Program-made: the position numbers and the translations under genes | Origin: Histomonas meleagridis | Taxonomy: Eukaryota; Parabasalia; Tritrichomonadida; Dientamoebidae | Direction: 5' to 3' | Assembly: GCA_020186115.1 (NCBI GenBank) | Contig: WSYJ01000036.1 | Location: 124,001-188,000, forward strand | Length of the DNA: 64,000 bases | The notes under the pieces: model-generated | Database searches by the model: none | What the model was told of the DNA's origin: nothing | Seen by the model: only the letters and a program-made list of their open reading frames with translations | Shown here: piece after piece, positions 1 through 11,600 of the stretch | Layout of the letters: each line of letters begins with the position of its first letter | Numbering within the stretch: position 1 is the stretch's first letter

Positions 1-2468
1 GCTCTACCCGCAGCCACCAGAAACTCGTTAACGAAATCCACGAAAGCGTTTTTCGAAGGCAACGAATTTTTCATTGTTATAACAATTTTTTTTGAGAATT
101 CATCGTCAGCTATTTTATCTGCGATTGCTCCGAAAATTGCCTCTTCGAAAGGAACCTGTTTTTTATTCATTTTACATAGCAACGTATACAACAAATCGAC
201 GATTCTTTGTATAACTTTTCCATGTAACATATCAAAGAGTGCGCAAAAAATAGCGGAAATTATTGCGCATCCATAATTACGTTCAAAGTTATCAACTTTT
301 GGTGTTTGAAGCCAAATGTTTATTAACTCGATAGCTTTTTTACAAATTTTATAATTACAACTTTTAATTCCTTCAATTATAGTTGGGAAAACAATGTTTT
401 CCTCATTAGGCATTATCTCAAAGGCAATAAAAAACGAAAAAAAAGCCACACATAAAATGTTTGGTAATTTCATAATGAAATTACTAATTATTAATTGTCT
501 AAAATTCAAAAACTCTTTATGCGTTGAAGCGATTTTAGAAAACGCTTCGATTAACGATTCACTTTGATTTGGTATTGTTAACGAAAACTCAACAAATTGA
601 TTACATATATTACAACAATTTTCCCATGAACAAATACTTATGAAAATGGAAAATAATGAACAAATTGATCCGAAGACTTCGGTCATTTTCGTGCTTTCTA
701 AAATAGGAGGGAATATTGGAAGTATTGTAAGTGCTATAACTTCATTCGATGTCGATGCAAGTGCTAAAGATGTTTCACATCCAAGTTGTATTATTTCAAT
801 TGATTTAGAGCTTAATAAAATTGTTATGTTTTTAATGACTTTTCCTATAAATTGTTTTTGCGTTTCAATTTCATTTATCGATGAAATTATTTTCGTAAGA
901 ATTCGATGTATTCGAATGTAATTCTCTTTACTAAGTATCATTGGATTTGTACAATTTTCAATAAGAAAATTTACAAACTCTAAACATTCGGTTGCTAAAT
1001 AATCAGAGATAACACTTGACATATGATTTAATGCTAATAATGATGAAGTCTGTATTGAAACATCATTAGAAATATCATTAGAGATAATCATCTTGGATAA
1101 TAACTCAGTAAATTGTTGTAAATATTGTGGATGTGTTGCTAAAAATTTGCAGTTACGTGATAACATAAATAACGATGAATCAATGTCTTGAGAAATATTA
1201 TTAATCACTATCGGTACAGTCTTTTCTAATATACGATCAAATTCCTCATTACCATTTAAACAATTAATGGCACCTAAGGATAAACATAATGATGATGATA
1301 ATGGTTGTTGATCTAAAAAGTCTAAAAACATCTTCTCATTGATCTTTGTAAAGTATACAAAAACAGAGGTTTGGAAATATGAAGTAAATCGTGACGAAAC
1401 TAAGCATTTCGGAAGCATTTCATAAAATGAAAAAAAGACTAAAGGAAGTAATGGTTCAACAATTATGAAAATGGCAGAGGTTTTGAACTCGATCCCTTCA
1501 TAAAATAATTCGAGGATTTTACTCCACATGGACCATATTTCTTCGAAGTACTCATAACGTGATGAATTGACAAGAGTAAACTCAAAGATTTGACGCATAG
1601 CAGGAAGAAATGATGAATCATATGCATAGAGATGAAAGTTGCTCATGGAGACTTTTATTAGCCGACAGAGGTACTTTATAAACTCTTGTGTATGGATTGA
1701 ACTGTTATTGAGATTGCTAAGGATTAATTGAAATACTTGAACAAATACACTATGTTCAATGGTTTTACGGATTGTGAGATTGCTAAGTACTTGTGACGAT
1801 TCGGGAAAATTTATGAAGCGAAAAAAAATAAGTTTAACTATTTCAACGGTCAATTGGGGATTATCATTTATAAGTAAACATGTGGGTTCTAGGAAGTTCA
1901 AAAACGTTATTGAAAGAACCGGATCAAGTTCGGTGACTTCAGAAATGAATTTTATAATACCTTCTAAATTATATAGAAATTCTTGGATTTGAAATGTTCG
2001 ACGCATAATTGTTATATCTGGGGAATCAGAAACAACAGTAATGAGCTGAGTTAATATTTTTAAGCCTATGATGAACGATCTTATATCTTTAGACATTAAC
2101 TCAAATAATTCACTAAAAAAATTAACCCATATTTCTGGCCACTCTATAAAAGCAAGTGTTGAAATAAGATTTATAAGTGCCCATTCAACTAATTGAGAAT
2201 GTTCGATATGAAATAATAAGTTAAACAAAATTTGTCGAAATTCTACTAAAATGTTATGTTCTATTCCACACCAATTGTTCTTTAATGCTCCATTTATGAT
2301 AAATGCTGAAACATATTGTGATTGCTCTGATTCTGAATTAGTGAGAATATTTACAATATTTTGAAATAAATCTGGGCTTAACTGACATGTCTGTAAAAAA
2401 TTTAACGCATTTTGTTGTTCTTCCCCTTGTAACTGAAATGAAATTCGAATAGCTTCTTCAATGTTCAT
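1..2468 (-). CDS. Exportin (CRM1/XPO1-like) karyopherin, C-terminal end cut by window edge
   Basis: One open frame on the minus strand runs from an ATG at 2468 to the window edge without a stop, about 822 codons. An in-frame TAG at 2547-2549 lies 26 codons upstream, so 2468 is the first ATG. The protein is all-helical HEAT-like. Near the N-terminus it has the karyopherin pattern of an early helix pair, a conserved NNW at the end of the first repeats, and an EWPEIW motif matching the QEWPKHW of CRM1 proteins. The visible C-terminus (FVDFVNEFLVAAGRA) resembles the CRM1 end (FLVQIKEFAGED). CRM1 carries NES cargo and RNPs out of the nucleus with Ran-GTP. Membership of the importin-beta superfamily is well supported. 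The exact paralogue (XPO1 versus transportin-3/exportin-5 type) is inferred from motif order and remains less certain. Confidence 0.6.
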   Translation of the reverse strand, partial: MNIEEAIRISFQLQGEEQQNALNFLQTCQLSPDLFQNIVNILTNSESEQSQYVSAFIINGALKNNWCGIEHNILVEFRQILFNLLFHIEHSQLVEWALINLISTLAFIEWPEIWVNFFSELFELMSKDIRSFIIGLKILTQLITVVSDSPDITIMRRTFQIQEFLYNLEGIIKFISEVTELDPVLSITFLNFLEPTCLLINDNPQLTVEIVKLIFFRFINFPESSQVLSNLTIRKTIEHSVFVQVFQLILSNLNNSSIHTQEFIKYLCRLIKVSMSNFHLYAYDSSFLPAMRQIFEFTLVNSSRYEYFEEIWSMWSKILELFYEGIEFKTSAIFIIVEPLLPLVFFSFYEMLPKCLVSSRFTSYFQTSVFVYFTKINEKMFLDFLDQQPLSSSLCLSLGAINCLNGNEEFDRILEKTVPIVINNISQDIDSSLFMLSRNCKFLATHPQYLQQFTELLSKMIISNDISNDVSIQTSSLLALNHMSSVISDYLATECLEFVNFLIENCTNPMILSKENYIRIHRILTKIISSINEIETQKQFIGKVIKNITILLSSKSIEIIQLGCETSLALASTSNEVIALTILPIFPPILESTKMTEVFGSICSLFSIFISICSWENCCNICNQFVEFSLTIPNQSESLIEAFSKIASTHKEFLNFRQLIISNFIMKLPNILCVAFFSFFIAFEIMPNEENIVFPTIIEGIKSCNYKICKKAIELINIWLQTPKVDNFERNYGCAIISAIFCALFDMLHGKVIQRIVDLLYTLLCKMNKKQVPFEEAIFGAIADKIADDEFSKKIVITMKNSLPSKNAFVDFVNEFLVAAGR

Positions 2469-2891
2469 TTGGCCGTTTAAACGATCCAAAAATTTTTGTT
2501 GAATAAAACCGCCAATTTCGTTTTCTGGTGAAAACCTAAGCGTTAACTAGAAAGAAGAAATATTTCACAATGCTAATGCTTATATAGGATATTTAATTAT
2601 TTATATATTTCTTTTACATTATAAATTAACTCATTCTTATCGAAAAAAGGAAACAGTTTTATTAATACAAAGGAAATTGATTTCTAGAAATACTTAACAT
2701 ATCGATAAAATAACATTTTGTAATAAAGATTCCGTATAGTTATATTAATGTAAAATTGATATATAATTTTTTTTATTAAACCTTTCTTTCGTCAAAAGAT
2801 AAAAAGTCAAATTAATTTCTTACTAATTTGTTTGGAAGAAATTAAAATATTTATATCACAAAACATAATAATTTGGTTGAATGTTTACTGA
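2469..2891. other. Intergenic stretch, nothing recognised
   Basis: This is AT-rich sequence between the exportin start and the 3' end of the aldo-keto reductase. The exportin frame stays open for 26 codons upstream of its ATG, to TAG at 2547-2549. I see no gene, RNA or repeat. Confidence 0.5.
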
Positions 2892-3815
2892 TTACCATCC
2901 ATCACCAAGCTCATCAGAATTCCAGTTCATTTTTGGTGAGCAATATCTAATGAATCTTTCTCTTGCAACTAACCTTTGCACCTGATCTGGGGTAAGGTTG
3001 AAGTCCAAGTGATTATTCTTATAGATTCGTTCTGGTGTAACGCTTTTACACAGCAAAGAAGCCGATGGTTCAATCGAATTGAGGAATTTCAACTCGACCT
3101 CACCAACAGTTCTACCAGTTTCCTCGGCGATTTTGACCAAAACAGGGTCCTTGAGGAGCACTGGTTGGTCAGGTTGAGCCCAATCTGGACTACCAAGTGT
3201 TGAATATCCGGTCAAAATAATTCCTTCATCATGAAGGTACCTTCTGAGAGGCTTTTGTTGCATGTAGAGATGGAACTCGATTTGGTTGGTGTATGGCTTG
3301 ATTTTGATGTCGGAATTTTTGAGTATTTCTAATTGATTGATTGTAAAGTTGGATACACCAATGTGCTTGGTAAGGCCTTTTTCTACTAATTGTTCCATCG
3401 CTTTCCATGTGTCTACAAATGAGACTTTGCGATCGAAAATAATTTCACCATTTTCCCTTGGGAACTTTTCACCTGTTGGACCAATGGGCTTAAAAGCGCA
3501 AGGATAGTGCATTAAATAAAGATCCAAATAGTCAAGTTTTAAGTCCTTAAGTGTTTGTTTGATTGCTGGCTCAACAAATTCTGGTCGATGACATGTATTC
3601 CATAATTTGGATGTTACCCATAATTGTTCCCTTTTGATTCCTGAAGCAAAAATCTTTTCGAATGCTTGTCCTACAATGTCTTCATTTTCATAACAAGCAG
3701 CACAATCAATATGAACATAGCCAGCTTCCTTGACAGCATAGATCACAGCATTGACTAATTCATCTGAGCGTGGTGACTTCCAAGTGCCAAGACCAATAGT
3801 TGGTATACGATCCAT
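2892..3815 (-). CDS. Aldo-keto reductase (NADPH-dependent)
   Basis: A 307-residue TIM-barrel oxidoreductase if started at the ATG at 3815. That start gives the family N-terminus MDRIPTIGLGTW. The frame stays open for 24 more codons to 3887, but these look unlike the family and overlap the promoter motif. The catalytic tetrad is visible: Asp in HIDCA, Tyr in CYENE, Lys in VTSKLW and His in LMHYP. The cofactor-side motifs (IGVSNF, and a late KS-T-ER-like segment SVTPERI) are present too. The C-terminus ends SDELGDGW. The family reduces aldehydes and ketones using NADPH. The substrate cannot be told from sequence. A second, related copy lies at 38059 on the plus strand, where the C-terminus is frameshifted. 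Confidence 0.93.
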   Translation of the reverse strand: MDRIPTIGLGTWKSPRSDELVNAVIYAVKEAGYVHIDCAACYENEDIVGQAFEKIFASGIKREQLWVTSKLWNTCHRPEFVEPAIKQTLKDLKLDYLDLYLMHYPCAFKPIGPTGEKFPRENGEIIFDRKVSFVDTWKAMEQLVEKGLTKHIGVSNFTINQLEILKNSDIKIKPYTNQIEFHLYMQQKPLRRYLHDEGIILTGYSTLGSPDWAQPDQPVLLKDPVLVKIAEETGRTVGEVELKFLNSIEPSASLLCKSVTPERIYKNNHLDFNLTPDQVQRLVARERFIRYCSPKMNWNSDELGDGW

Positions 3816-3828
3816 TTGACCCGAAGAA

Positions 3829-3837
3829 AACCGTTTA
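3829..3837 (-). promoter_or_regulatory. Myb-site-like motif AACGGTT upstream of aldo-keto reductase
   Basis: On the coding strand the sequence is TAAACGGTT, 14 nt before the ATG at 3815. It matches the classic Myb site (YAACNG). The same core recurs close to several other starts here, which is why it is listed. Its function is inferred. Confidence 0.4.
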
Positions 3838-4309
3838 GGACAGGTGAATTGAGAAAAAAATAAAAATGAAAAGTCAAAAGCACTCAAATTTCTGGAGCGA
3901 TAGAACTTTCATATCATCTTATAATATTTGTATCTGCTGTCCCAGTGCTTATGAAAATAGCATGATTCTGTTTAGACATAAAAAATTTCAAATTGAACTA
4001 ACATATATTTAAAAGAAAAAACAGAAATTTTTCAAGTGCATCATAAAATTAAATATTACTATTATTTCAGACTGATCAAAATTATTAAGCAACGAGTTAA
4101 GCACATAAATGTAATTAATTATGATTCTGATAAATTAAGGCAATACTTTTAAAATTTATCTCAATCACAAATGCAATTGTTAGAGTATTTTTTTATGTAT
4201 ATTTTGTATGCCAAATTATATTTATATCATTAAAAAGATGGTGTAAAATTTTTTTATTATGAGTTCCAAATGATAAAATTATCATTTTAATTGATATACC
4301 TAGGTATAC
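3838..4309. other. Intergenic stretch with small hairpin and 18-bp palindrome
   Basis: No gene is visible. A perfect 9-bp inverted repeat with a 2-nt centre (AAATGATAA/TTATCATTT) lies at about 4269-4288. A perfect 18-bp palindrome, ACCTAGGTATACCTAGGT, lies at 4298-4315 and overlaps the stop of the neighbouring ankyrin pseudogene. Confidence 0.6.
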
Positions 4310-5778
4310 CTAGGTTTCCTTGCAAAACAAAGAAACAATTTCTTCTCTAGATGCAAAGTTTAAAGCCACCTTAAATTTTTGAGAAAAACTCCAAATTTTT
4401 TATTAAAAAATTTAATATCATCTATAAACTTTAATTGATATAAAGAAATATCCTTAATATTGATATGAATACCTTCTTGTTTCATAAGCAACTTAACAAT
4501 ATCAAGTTTACCATAAGTTGCAGCTAAAACTAATGCTTTTCCAAATAATAAATAAAAATATTTAAAGTTTAAAAAAATGTTCGAATTAAACAATTAAAAC
4601 AATCGTACTAGACTTGTACTTATTTCTTTTTGCTGAAGAAGAAATATAATAGTATCAGGATTTATCGATAAAACAGCAGATTGTAATACATCATTTATTA
4701 AGCTATATTTCTCAATAATAAAGCTAGTTAAATATGTATTACCGTATTCTATAGCAGTTTTGAGAGTTTCGCAAATGATATTCATTCCTTTATTTCTTAA
4801 AAATAAAAAAAGTTCATAATTATTCCACAAAATACAGTCATATCCAAGTAAATCTAAATCTTGATATTTGCCAATTTTATTATCATACAGATAATGAAAA
4901 ATGTCATTTCGATGAAACATAATTGCTGTTTCATATGCATCTTTAAATGATGAATGATTTTGTTCACATAAATGAATAATTTCTTCATTTCCACCTGCAA
5001 TTGCATATTTACCTGTGTTTTCTAATTTTGCGCCATTTATAAGTAAATATTTAAAACATTTAACTGAAGAAAAAAATGCGGCATAATCAATTAATGTAAC
5101 ATTTTCTTGATTAATAAATGAAAATCTTTCATAAAGTGATTTTGGAATTGTTTGATTAAAATCGAAGTTTGTTTCTGATGATATTTCTTGAAGTTTTTCG
5201 ATTTCATCATTTCGTATTATTTTTGATAATCCATTTGTATTAACTCCTTCTTCAACATATTGTTCATGTGGTATGTTATGATAATAAGGATCATCAAAAA
5301 ATGCTGGTATTTCGTAACATTTCTTTCGCATTTTTCCTTTTTCTTTATCATTTAAACGTGAATAAAATAAAATGTTTTAAAACGTTTTACAATATTTGTT
5401 TCAATTAAATTTTGTTTTATCATTTTTTCAATTAAAATATGATTCTTGTGAGTCAATTTTATACAAAAATTTACCAAATATTTTAAATATGTTTGGATTG
5501 TTTTGATTGACTTCAAGACATTTTAAGAAATCAAAATAAATATCTGGACAATTCTTTTTTGATATAAATGAATAAAATAAAAATTGACAAATAATATTAT
5601 TAAATGAATATGGATATTGTCGATCAAATAATTCCATAATCTCTTGAGTTGTGCTTTCAATATTAGTTTCATTTAAACTAAATATGATATGTTCTAATGA
5701 TTCCATTAATTTTATTTGCTTAATATTGTTAAATGATTGAACGGATTTCATTTCCTGATTATAGAATGGTTGAAGCAA
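4310..5778 (-). pseudogene. DUF3447/ankyrin family member, disrupted by frameshifts
   Basis: The N-terminal helical domain starts at ATG 5778 and is open to 5428. Homology to the sister genes then continues in a second frame (residues like LIEKMIKQNLIE) and switches again near 5345 into the frame of the DUF3447 core (5331-4594). That core contains the family block IIRNDEIEKLQEIS and the TLIDYAAFFSSVKCFKYLL and CEQNHSS segments. Two frameshifts in the N-terminal part therefore break this copy. After the core come two ankyrin units, one with a canonical FGKAL junction (about 4545). A following 80-nt spacer carries TTTGGA 20 nt before the last unit, which ends at TAG 4310-4312. Frameshifts from sequencing error cannot be excluded, but two in a row argue for a pseudogene. 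Confidence 0.75.
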
Positions 5779-6226
5779 ATAAGTTTTAATGCAGTGAACA
5801 CACTTTTACAACATTTTGATATAGTTTATTTTCAGATTTAGTTTTTTGCGAGCGGTTTTTGATCGGCATGCGCTGAAAAAGCCTCTGCTTTCAATACTTT
5901 ATGTTCGATTTAATGGTTTATTGATACAATCGAAAAGTTCTATCGGATGCTTTTTTGCCATTATTAAATTGTGAAAAATTGGGAAATGCCATTTTTTTAA
6001 CATCTTCAACTTTTTGTATGCTCACAAAAAATTGCACGGTTGTTCAATTTGCCATGTTTTAATGACGGTTTATAAGAAAATTTTATATGATTTACGTGTA
6101 TGTAAGTGACAGAAAAAAAAATTTACAATTCCGATATGGAAAAAAAGTATTTTATATTTTGTTGTATTTTATTTTATTTTGTTTAAAGTTGATAACCATA
6201 AGTAACTTCAATTACCTTAATTATTT
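5779..6226. other. Intergenic stretch, nothing recognised
   Basis: This gap lies between two minus-strand ankyrin loci. It has a short, slightly more GC-rich patch around 5845-5890 but no open frame, repeat or RNA that I can support. Confidence 0.5.
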
Positions 6227-7506
6227 GCACCTTTAGTTCGAAGCAATTCTACTATTTCCATATGATTATTTTCATACGCTAATGTAAGGGCTGTTTTACA
6301 TAATTTGAACAAATTCCAAATACTATTTTGAAATTTCATATTATTAAAATATATTTTAAATAAAAAATACTAACAGTTTTTGTATTAATATCAATTCCTT
6401 TATAATCAAGTAACATTTTAACGATTTCCAGATTACCATTTTGAGATGCCAACATAAGTGCTGTTTTAAATCATTTAAATAAGTTTCAAATAATATTTTG
6501 ATATTTCAAAATATTGAAATAAGCTTTAATTTAAACAAATAAACATTTTGAGCATTAACACTAATATTATTTTGTTTAAGAAGTAATTTCACTATTTCTA
6601 CATGATTATTTTTGGAAGCTAACATAAGCGCTGTGTGAAATTATTTTATTAAACATTAAATTCTATTTATAAATAGAAAATTATTCAAACATACTTTAAA
6701 AATGATAAACAAATGTTTTTTTTATTGACTTTAATTCCTTTATTAGTCAGAAGTAATTTAACTATTTCTGTATTACCATTTTCAGCTGCAAAAATAAGAG
6801 CTGTTTGAAATAATTTAAATAATTTTCGAATATTTATACGAAATATTTTATCATCAAAACAAATTTTAAATTAAATAAATAAATGTTTCTAATATTTGTA
6901 TTAATATCTTTATGTTTGAGAAGTAATCTAACTAATTCAACATTATTGTTTTTAGTTGCTATAATAAGTGCTGTATGAATAATTAAACAAATTCCGAATT
7001 TTATTATAAAATTATATATGATTAAAATATATATCATAAAAAATTAATAAATATTTTTAGTATTGACAGCAATATCATCTTTTTCAAGAAGTAATTTGAC
7101 GACTTCTATGTTATTATTATCAGCTGCCAAAGTGAGAGCTGTCCAAAATGATTTGAATAATTTCCAAATATATTTGAGAAATTTTGAAATATTAAAACAA
7201 ATTTCAAACAAAACAAATAAATACCTTTCATGTTAATGTTAACTCCTTCTTGTTCAAGTAGGATTTTAGTCATATCAACATTATTATTCATAGATGCAAA
7301 CATAAGTGCAGTTTTAAATGATTTCAATAAACACCAAATATTAATTTATAATTCTAAAATATCAAAACATTTTAACTGCTTACTGTAGAGTTAAAGGAAT
7401 ATGGAGAATTTGAGCCAAATAAACTCATTGTTTTTTGAACAGACTCTTCAAGATTTTCTTTTGTTAAGTTAAATATGATTTGTTCAAGTGACTTTAATAA
7501 TTCCAT
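6227..7506 (-). pseudogene. Internally deleted DUF3447/ankyrin locus: 44-codon N-terminus joined to seven ankyrin units
   Basis: The ATG at 7506 opens a 44-residue frame (stop 7372-7374) matching only the first helices of the family N-terminus (SLEQIIFNLTKEN, then SVQKTMSLF). The DUF3447 core is missing. The sequence passes straight into a spacer and seven ankyrin blocks at about 7310, 7130, 6970, 6800, 6630, 6460 and 6295. The last block ends cleanly with a stop at 6227-6229 (reads NNHMEIVELLRTKGANN). Of six spacers counted between blocks, five are exactly 80 nt and one is 78. The blocks keep the ankyrin pattern TAL..A....N.EIV.LLL....I..N. The missing core suggests recombination between family members. 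Whether it makes a product is unknown. Confidence 0.7.
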
Positions 7507-7558
7507 AAATTAGAAGAATGAACATTCTTAAGACACATATTTTCAGAAATTTATTCTC

Positions 7559-7566
7559 AAAAGTGA
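7559..7566 (-). promoter_or_regulatory. Inr-like TCACTTTT upstream of ankyrin locus
   Basis: On the coding strand TCACTTTT fits the start of the Trichomonas initiator consensus TCAYTWYT. It lies about 53 nt before the ATG at 7506. Similar motifs precede the ankyrin genes starting at 17463 and 22864 and the PAF1-like gene. It is assigned by resemblance only. Confidence 0.3.
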
Positions 7567-7766
7567 CCAAACATAATGTGTGTTGAATGAAATCCATAAA
7601 TTTTAGTCTATTAACAATGTCAATACCAATCAAATTTAATAATTTGAAGGATCAAAGAATATATTTCATTAAAAATTTAGGATCAATTTTATATATTGTT
7701 AAAACACAATTAACAAACATACACAAAAACACGAAACATAACAAAAGAAATCAATTATTGGGTATT

Positions 7767-8297
7767 TTAGAATCCACAAACTGTTGGACGTTTGGTGGAG
7801 AGGATCTTCTTTTGTGAAGCATGTGCTGGACGGATTTGTCTCTTAAGGATTGGGAACTTAACGTTAGGGTTAAGGAACATGCGGAGGTTGTGATGAACAA
7901 CATCTTCATCTTTGATTTCGCTAACACGAATGATGGAGATGTTCTTAGCTTGAACATTATGTGTACCAGCCATTTCTTGGTAGAGACGAAGGACAGCTCC
8001 CTCTGTAGTTGTATCACGGAATTCCTTGTAGATGTTATTGACGGAATTTGTAGCACGATATGTTAACCAAATGCCATAATTCTTGACACGTTCTGGTTCT
8101 GGTTCAATGACATGCTTAACAGCAAGGATTTCACCATGAGATTTCTTAAGACGAGCGATACGACGAGCAACACCCCAGAATTTAGACTTTGCGATGACCT
8201 CATCAGGTGCGAAGACTTGAACACGGATAGCAGCTGGGTTTGGAACAGCTTCAGTTGGTAAAGGACGTGCAATGACTTCGTAATTCTTGAGCATCAA
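7767..8297 (-). CDS. RPL18A: 60S ribosomal protein L18a (eL20)
   Basis: A complete 176-residue protein, close to the family length. The eL20 signatures are clear. They include the N-terminal YEVIARPLPTE, the FAPDEVIAKSKFW segment, KKSHGEI, RVKNYGIWLTYR, the YKEFRDTTTEGAVLRLYQEMAG block, and a C-terminal KFPILKRQIRP...TKRPT ending. It is a structural protein of the large subunit at the 5S rRNA/L11 side. Two adjacent ATGs (8297 and 8294) are possible starts. A Myb-like AACGGTT sits about 13 nt upstream. The gene is expected to be highly expressed. No intron is seen. Confidence 0.96.
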   Translation of the reverse strand: MMLKNYEVIARPLPTEAVPNPAAIRVQVFAPDEVIAKSKFWGVARRIARLKKSHGEILAVKHVIEPEPERVKNYGIWLTYRATNSVNNIYKEFRDTTTEGAVLRLYQEMAGTHNVQAKNISIIRVSEIKDEDVVHHNLRMFLNPNVKFPILKRQIRPAHASQKKILSTKRPTVCGF

Positions 8298-8309
8298 AAA
8301 GGTCGACCA

Positions 8310-8316
8310 AACCGTT
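8310..8316 (-). promoter_or_regulatory. Myb-site-like AACGGTT upstream of eL20
   Basis: The coding-strand sequence is GAACGGTTTGG, 13 nt before the ATG. Same core and similar spacing as the aldo-keto reductase promoter. Confidence 0.4.
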
Positions 8317-8612
8317 CATCGGGATTCAAAATATGTCACTTTTCGTCTTGGAATCCTCAAAAGTGACTATAAGAAGAAACAAGTCGAACTTTAAACAAAA
8401 TTAAACTATATAATCATATGATTGATTCTACTTCGAAGTAGTCCTATTTATGGAAGAAACTTTGAAACAAAACAAAAAAATGAATATTCTAATTAAATAT
8501 GAATTTAAGTATAATACTTCTCTAATCCAAATTACATAGGCTTCCACTCGTTAATAAAATGTGTTATTAGATTCGGAAAGAAAATTACTATTTAAATCCT
8601 TTTTATTATTTG
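8317..8612. other. Intergenic stretch between eL20 start and RalGAP 3' end
   Basis: AT-rich, no open frame of note. It holds the eL20 promoter region and the 3' flank of the RalGAP gene. Nothing else recognised. Confidence 0.4.
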
Positions 8613-11600
8613 TCATCCAATTGATATACTTTTCACATCCAACATTCCGGAAGATGAAGAAAATCCTTCTGTTCCCAATGGTATACCTCTTTCTGTACAA
8701 AGCATCAAATTTCTCATAGTCTTATTAATTGGTGAATCTTCTTGATACTGATCAATTTCACTTCTAACTGCTTTCATTGAGTATACGTTGTTTAATGTCA
8801 TGGAAAAGAATTTGCATCTTTGACGATAAAATGCAGTCATTGCTGATATTGATGTAGACCTTGCAAGTGATGGTAATGTCTTCTTTGTACATACTAAGGA
8901 AGTTCTAAGTGGGCCAAACCATTTCATTGATGGCTTCCAAAATACATCAACTCTAAATAAGCATGTGTCAATTGGATAAATAACAATATGTGCTTGGTTA
9001 AACTGGGATGTGATAGTTGAAATTTCGTAATTCTTTGGATTTTCTGACCAAATAATATGTATGTGATCATTTCCGATATGTCGTTTCTTAGTGATTTGTT
9101 GTTTGTCATTTTTATTAGTTGGCAATAATGGTCCCACGTGGAACATTAATTCTGTCTTTAAGTCTGCATAATAAATTGAAGTTTTTCCATCTTTTTGACC
9201 TGAAAGACTTAGTCCTCCATTATAAAACTTATGAGTTACAAGTTCTACAGGCCAACCCAATCCATTTAAGAACTCCCGGAAATGAGGAGTAGTTTCGTCA
9301 TATGTTGTTTGGAATAAATCATTTTGTTCGAAAACATTATCACCAACGTAAACGACCCCAACCTTAAAACAATTTCTCCCAGTATTTGACACCAATTGTT
9401 TTAATTCCAACAAATTTTTCTTTTCTTTTCCGACAGGGCATAAGCTATCGTTCAATCCCAAAGCCGTCACAACCGCCGCCGCTGGGTTTTCAATTGATTT
9501 AAAATCTGTCTGCGGCTTCAACGGTTTGTTGTCGTAATCCCAAATTTTGTTTATTTGTTCCAATATGTTATTATCTACGTTAATTTCAGGCAAGTTAATT
9601 CCATTCAAATAATCTTCTCCATAAAACTGGTTAATTTTATTTTCGATGTCTATTCTTTTCTCACTATTTGTTGGGTCTTTTAATTCGATTCCATCAGCGA
9701 ATTTCAATTCCAAATTCAAAGGTTCATTACCAGAAATCATTGAAGTTATACATGAAATATTCCATCGATAATGTCCACTTGTAGCTATGTTTGAAACGTC
9801 AACTTGATCATTCTCTTCGATAGCCATTGTTAATATATTATCATTCGCAGTTGAATTAATTTCACAACTTTGGCCAATGTAAATCGAATTATGTGAAGAC
9901 ATTGGAAACAAAATCGATTGTGGGAATGGATAATTCTTATAAAACAAACTTAGTTTCCTTAAACATTCCATTGCTATATCGACGATTTCTTTCACTTTAA
10001 ATTTATTAGGGACTTCATAAAGATAATTAACATAATTCATATAAAAAGTAAAGTCGGGTATTATCGAATGTGATATAATGAACAAGTCATTAATATTTAT
10101 TAAGTAATAAAATAAAAACACCGAATCAATTGAAGAATTTAATGTTAAAAGATATTCAACTAATGGTTTAAGGAAATTACCATAAAACAAATTCGGAAAT
10201 TCTTTTATGATGATTTCGAAATAACAAAAAATAGATTCAAATGTACAGATCGCTGACATCGAAAAACTTTCATCATAAGGTATTAATGATTGTTCTTTTA
10301 ATGATATAACTATAATATCTAAAATTTTTTCGATGATTTGTTCATTCATAATTTCTTGTGTAGTTTCATCCGCTAATAAAATGGAATATATTGGTAATAT
10401 TAAATCCCAATCATGAGGTAATTCTTCGATAATTTTAATGATACGATTTAAATTATTATTTTCTTTGTTATTATTTGTTAAAACTTTTTCATAATCAATT
10501 ATTATATCATCGATTTTCGATTGTTGAATTATACGATTAATTTCATGTATAAATAATTTGTTTTCATTAATATTTATCCGAAAGAATGGAAATGATGATA
10601 AAAATCCAATTAATGGATAACTTAACTTTATCTTTTTCATTTCAACAACATTTATTAACATTGGAATTAACATTGTTGAACCTGTATAACCTTTTTGTAA
10701 CATATGATTACCATTAATGAATCCTAATTCGACTAATTCAAGATCATTTGATATTAACATTAAACCAGTTGCAATATAAAACTGGAATAATAATTCGGAA
10801 TCAATATATTTCTTTAAATCACCAAATTCCAAAATTTTCGATAATAATGAAAATGATATTTTACGTATTAATGAATCATCTTGTTCAAATATTCCATGTA
10901 ATAAATAATTAAAACAATATTTACATATCGATATATGATTAAATTGTACTGAAAATGGTATATTACGAAATTCAATTAAATGTGATATATATGATGCTAA
11001 TATGAAAAAAGAATTACGTTTTTGATCTAAATTATTTATATTTTCATAATTGATAAAACAATTTAAAAATTTATCTACATTAGTTAATATCTCATTCTCA
11101 GTACATTGTAATGGTGGAATTATAATCTTTTCAAGTGATTCATTATATTTCGAATGTTCTTCCCATATTAATTTCATTTTAGTTCGTGTGAATTCTTCAG
11201 GCGAATTAATGATTTCTTCAATGTTATCTGTGATTAAATCAAATGAATTCGTAAATTGTATTCGTTGTTTCTTCTTTTGTAACATTTCAGAATATTCAAT
11301 AAGTTCTTTAATATTAACTTCATAAATGATTGGAAATGATTTTATTGCTAAGTATTGTGAATATTTACTTGCTACTGCTGATAATAATTCAGTTTCGATT
11401 GTAATCTCAGAAAAAAATGTTCGTATTGTCGTATTAATTTTATTTGATGATGTTAATAATAAAGTTAAAAATGATATGTACATCGTTGAAATTGGAATTG
11501 TATCAGTAATATGCTTCTGAAATAACATCCTAATTTCTTCATTGGCTCTGTCAGAAGGTAAACATTCAATCATCTTAACAAAGAAAAGTTTGAATAGTTC

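Noticed and set aside
640-1992. Plus-strand ORFs at 640-921 and 1759-1992
   Set aside because: They lie antisense within the exportin frame and have no protein-like features.
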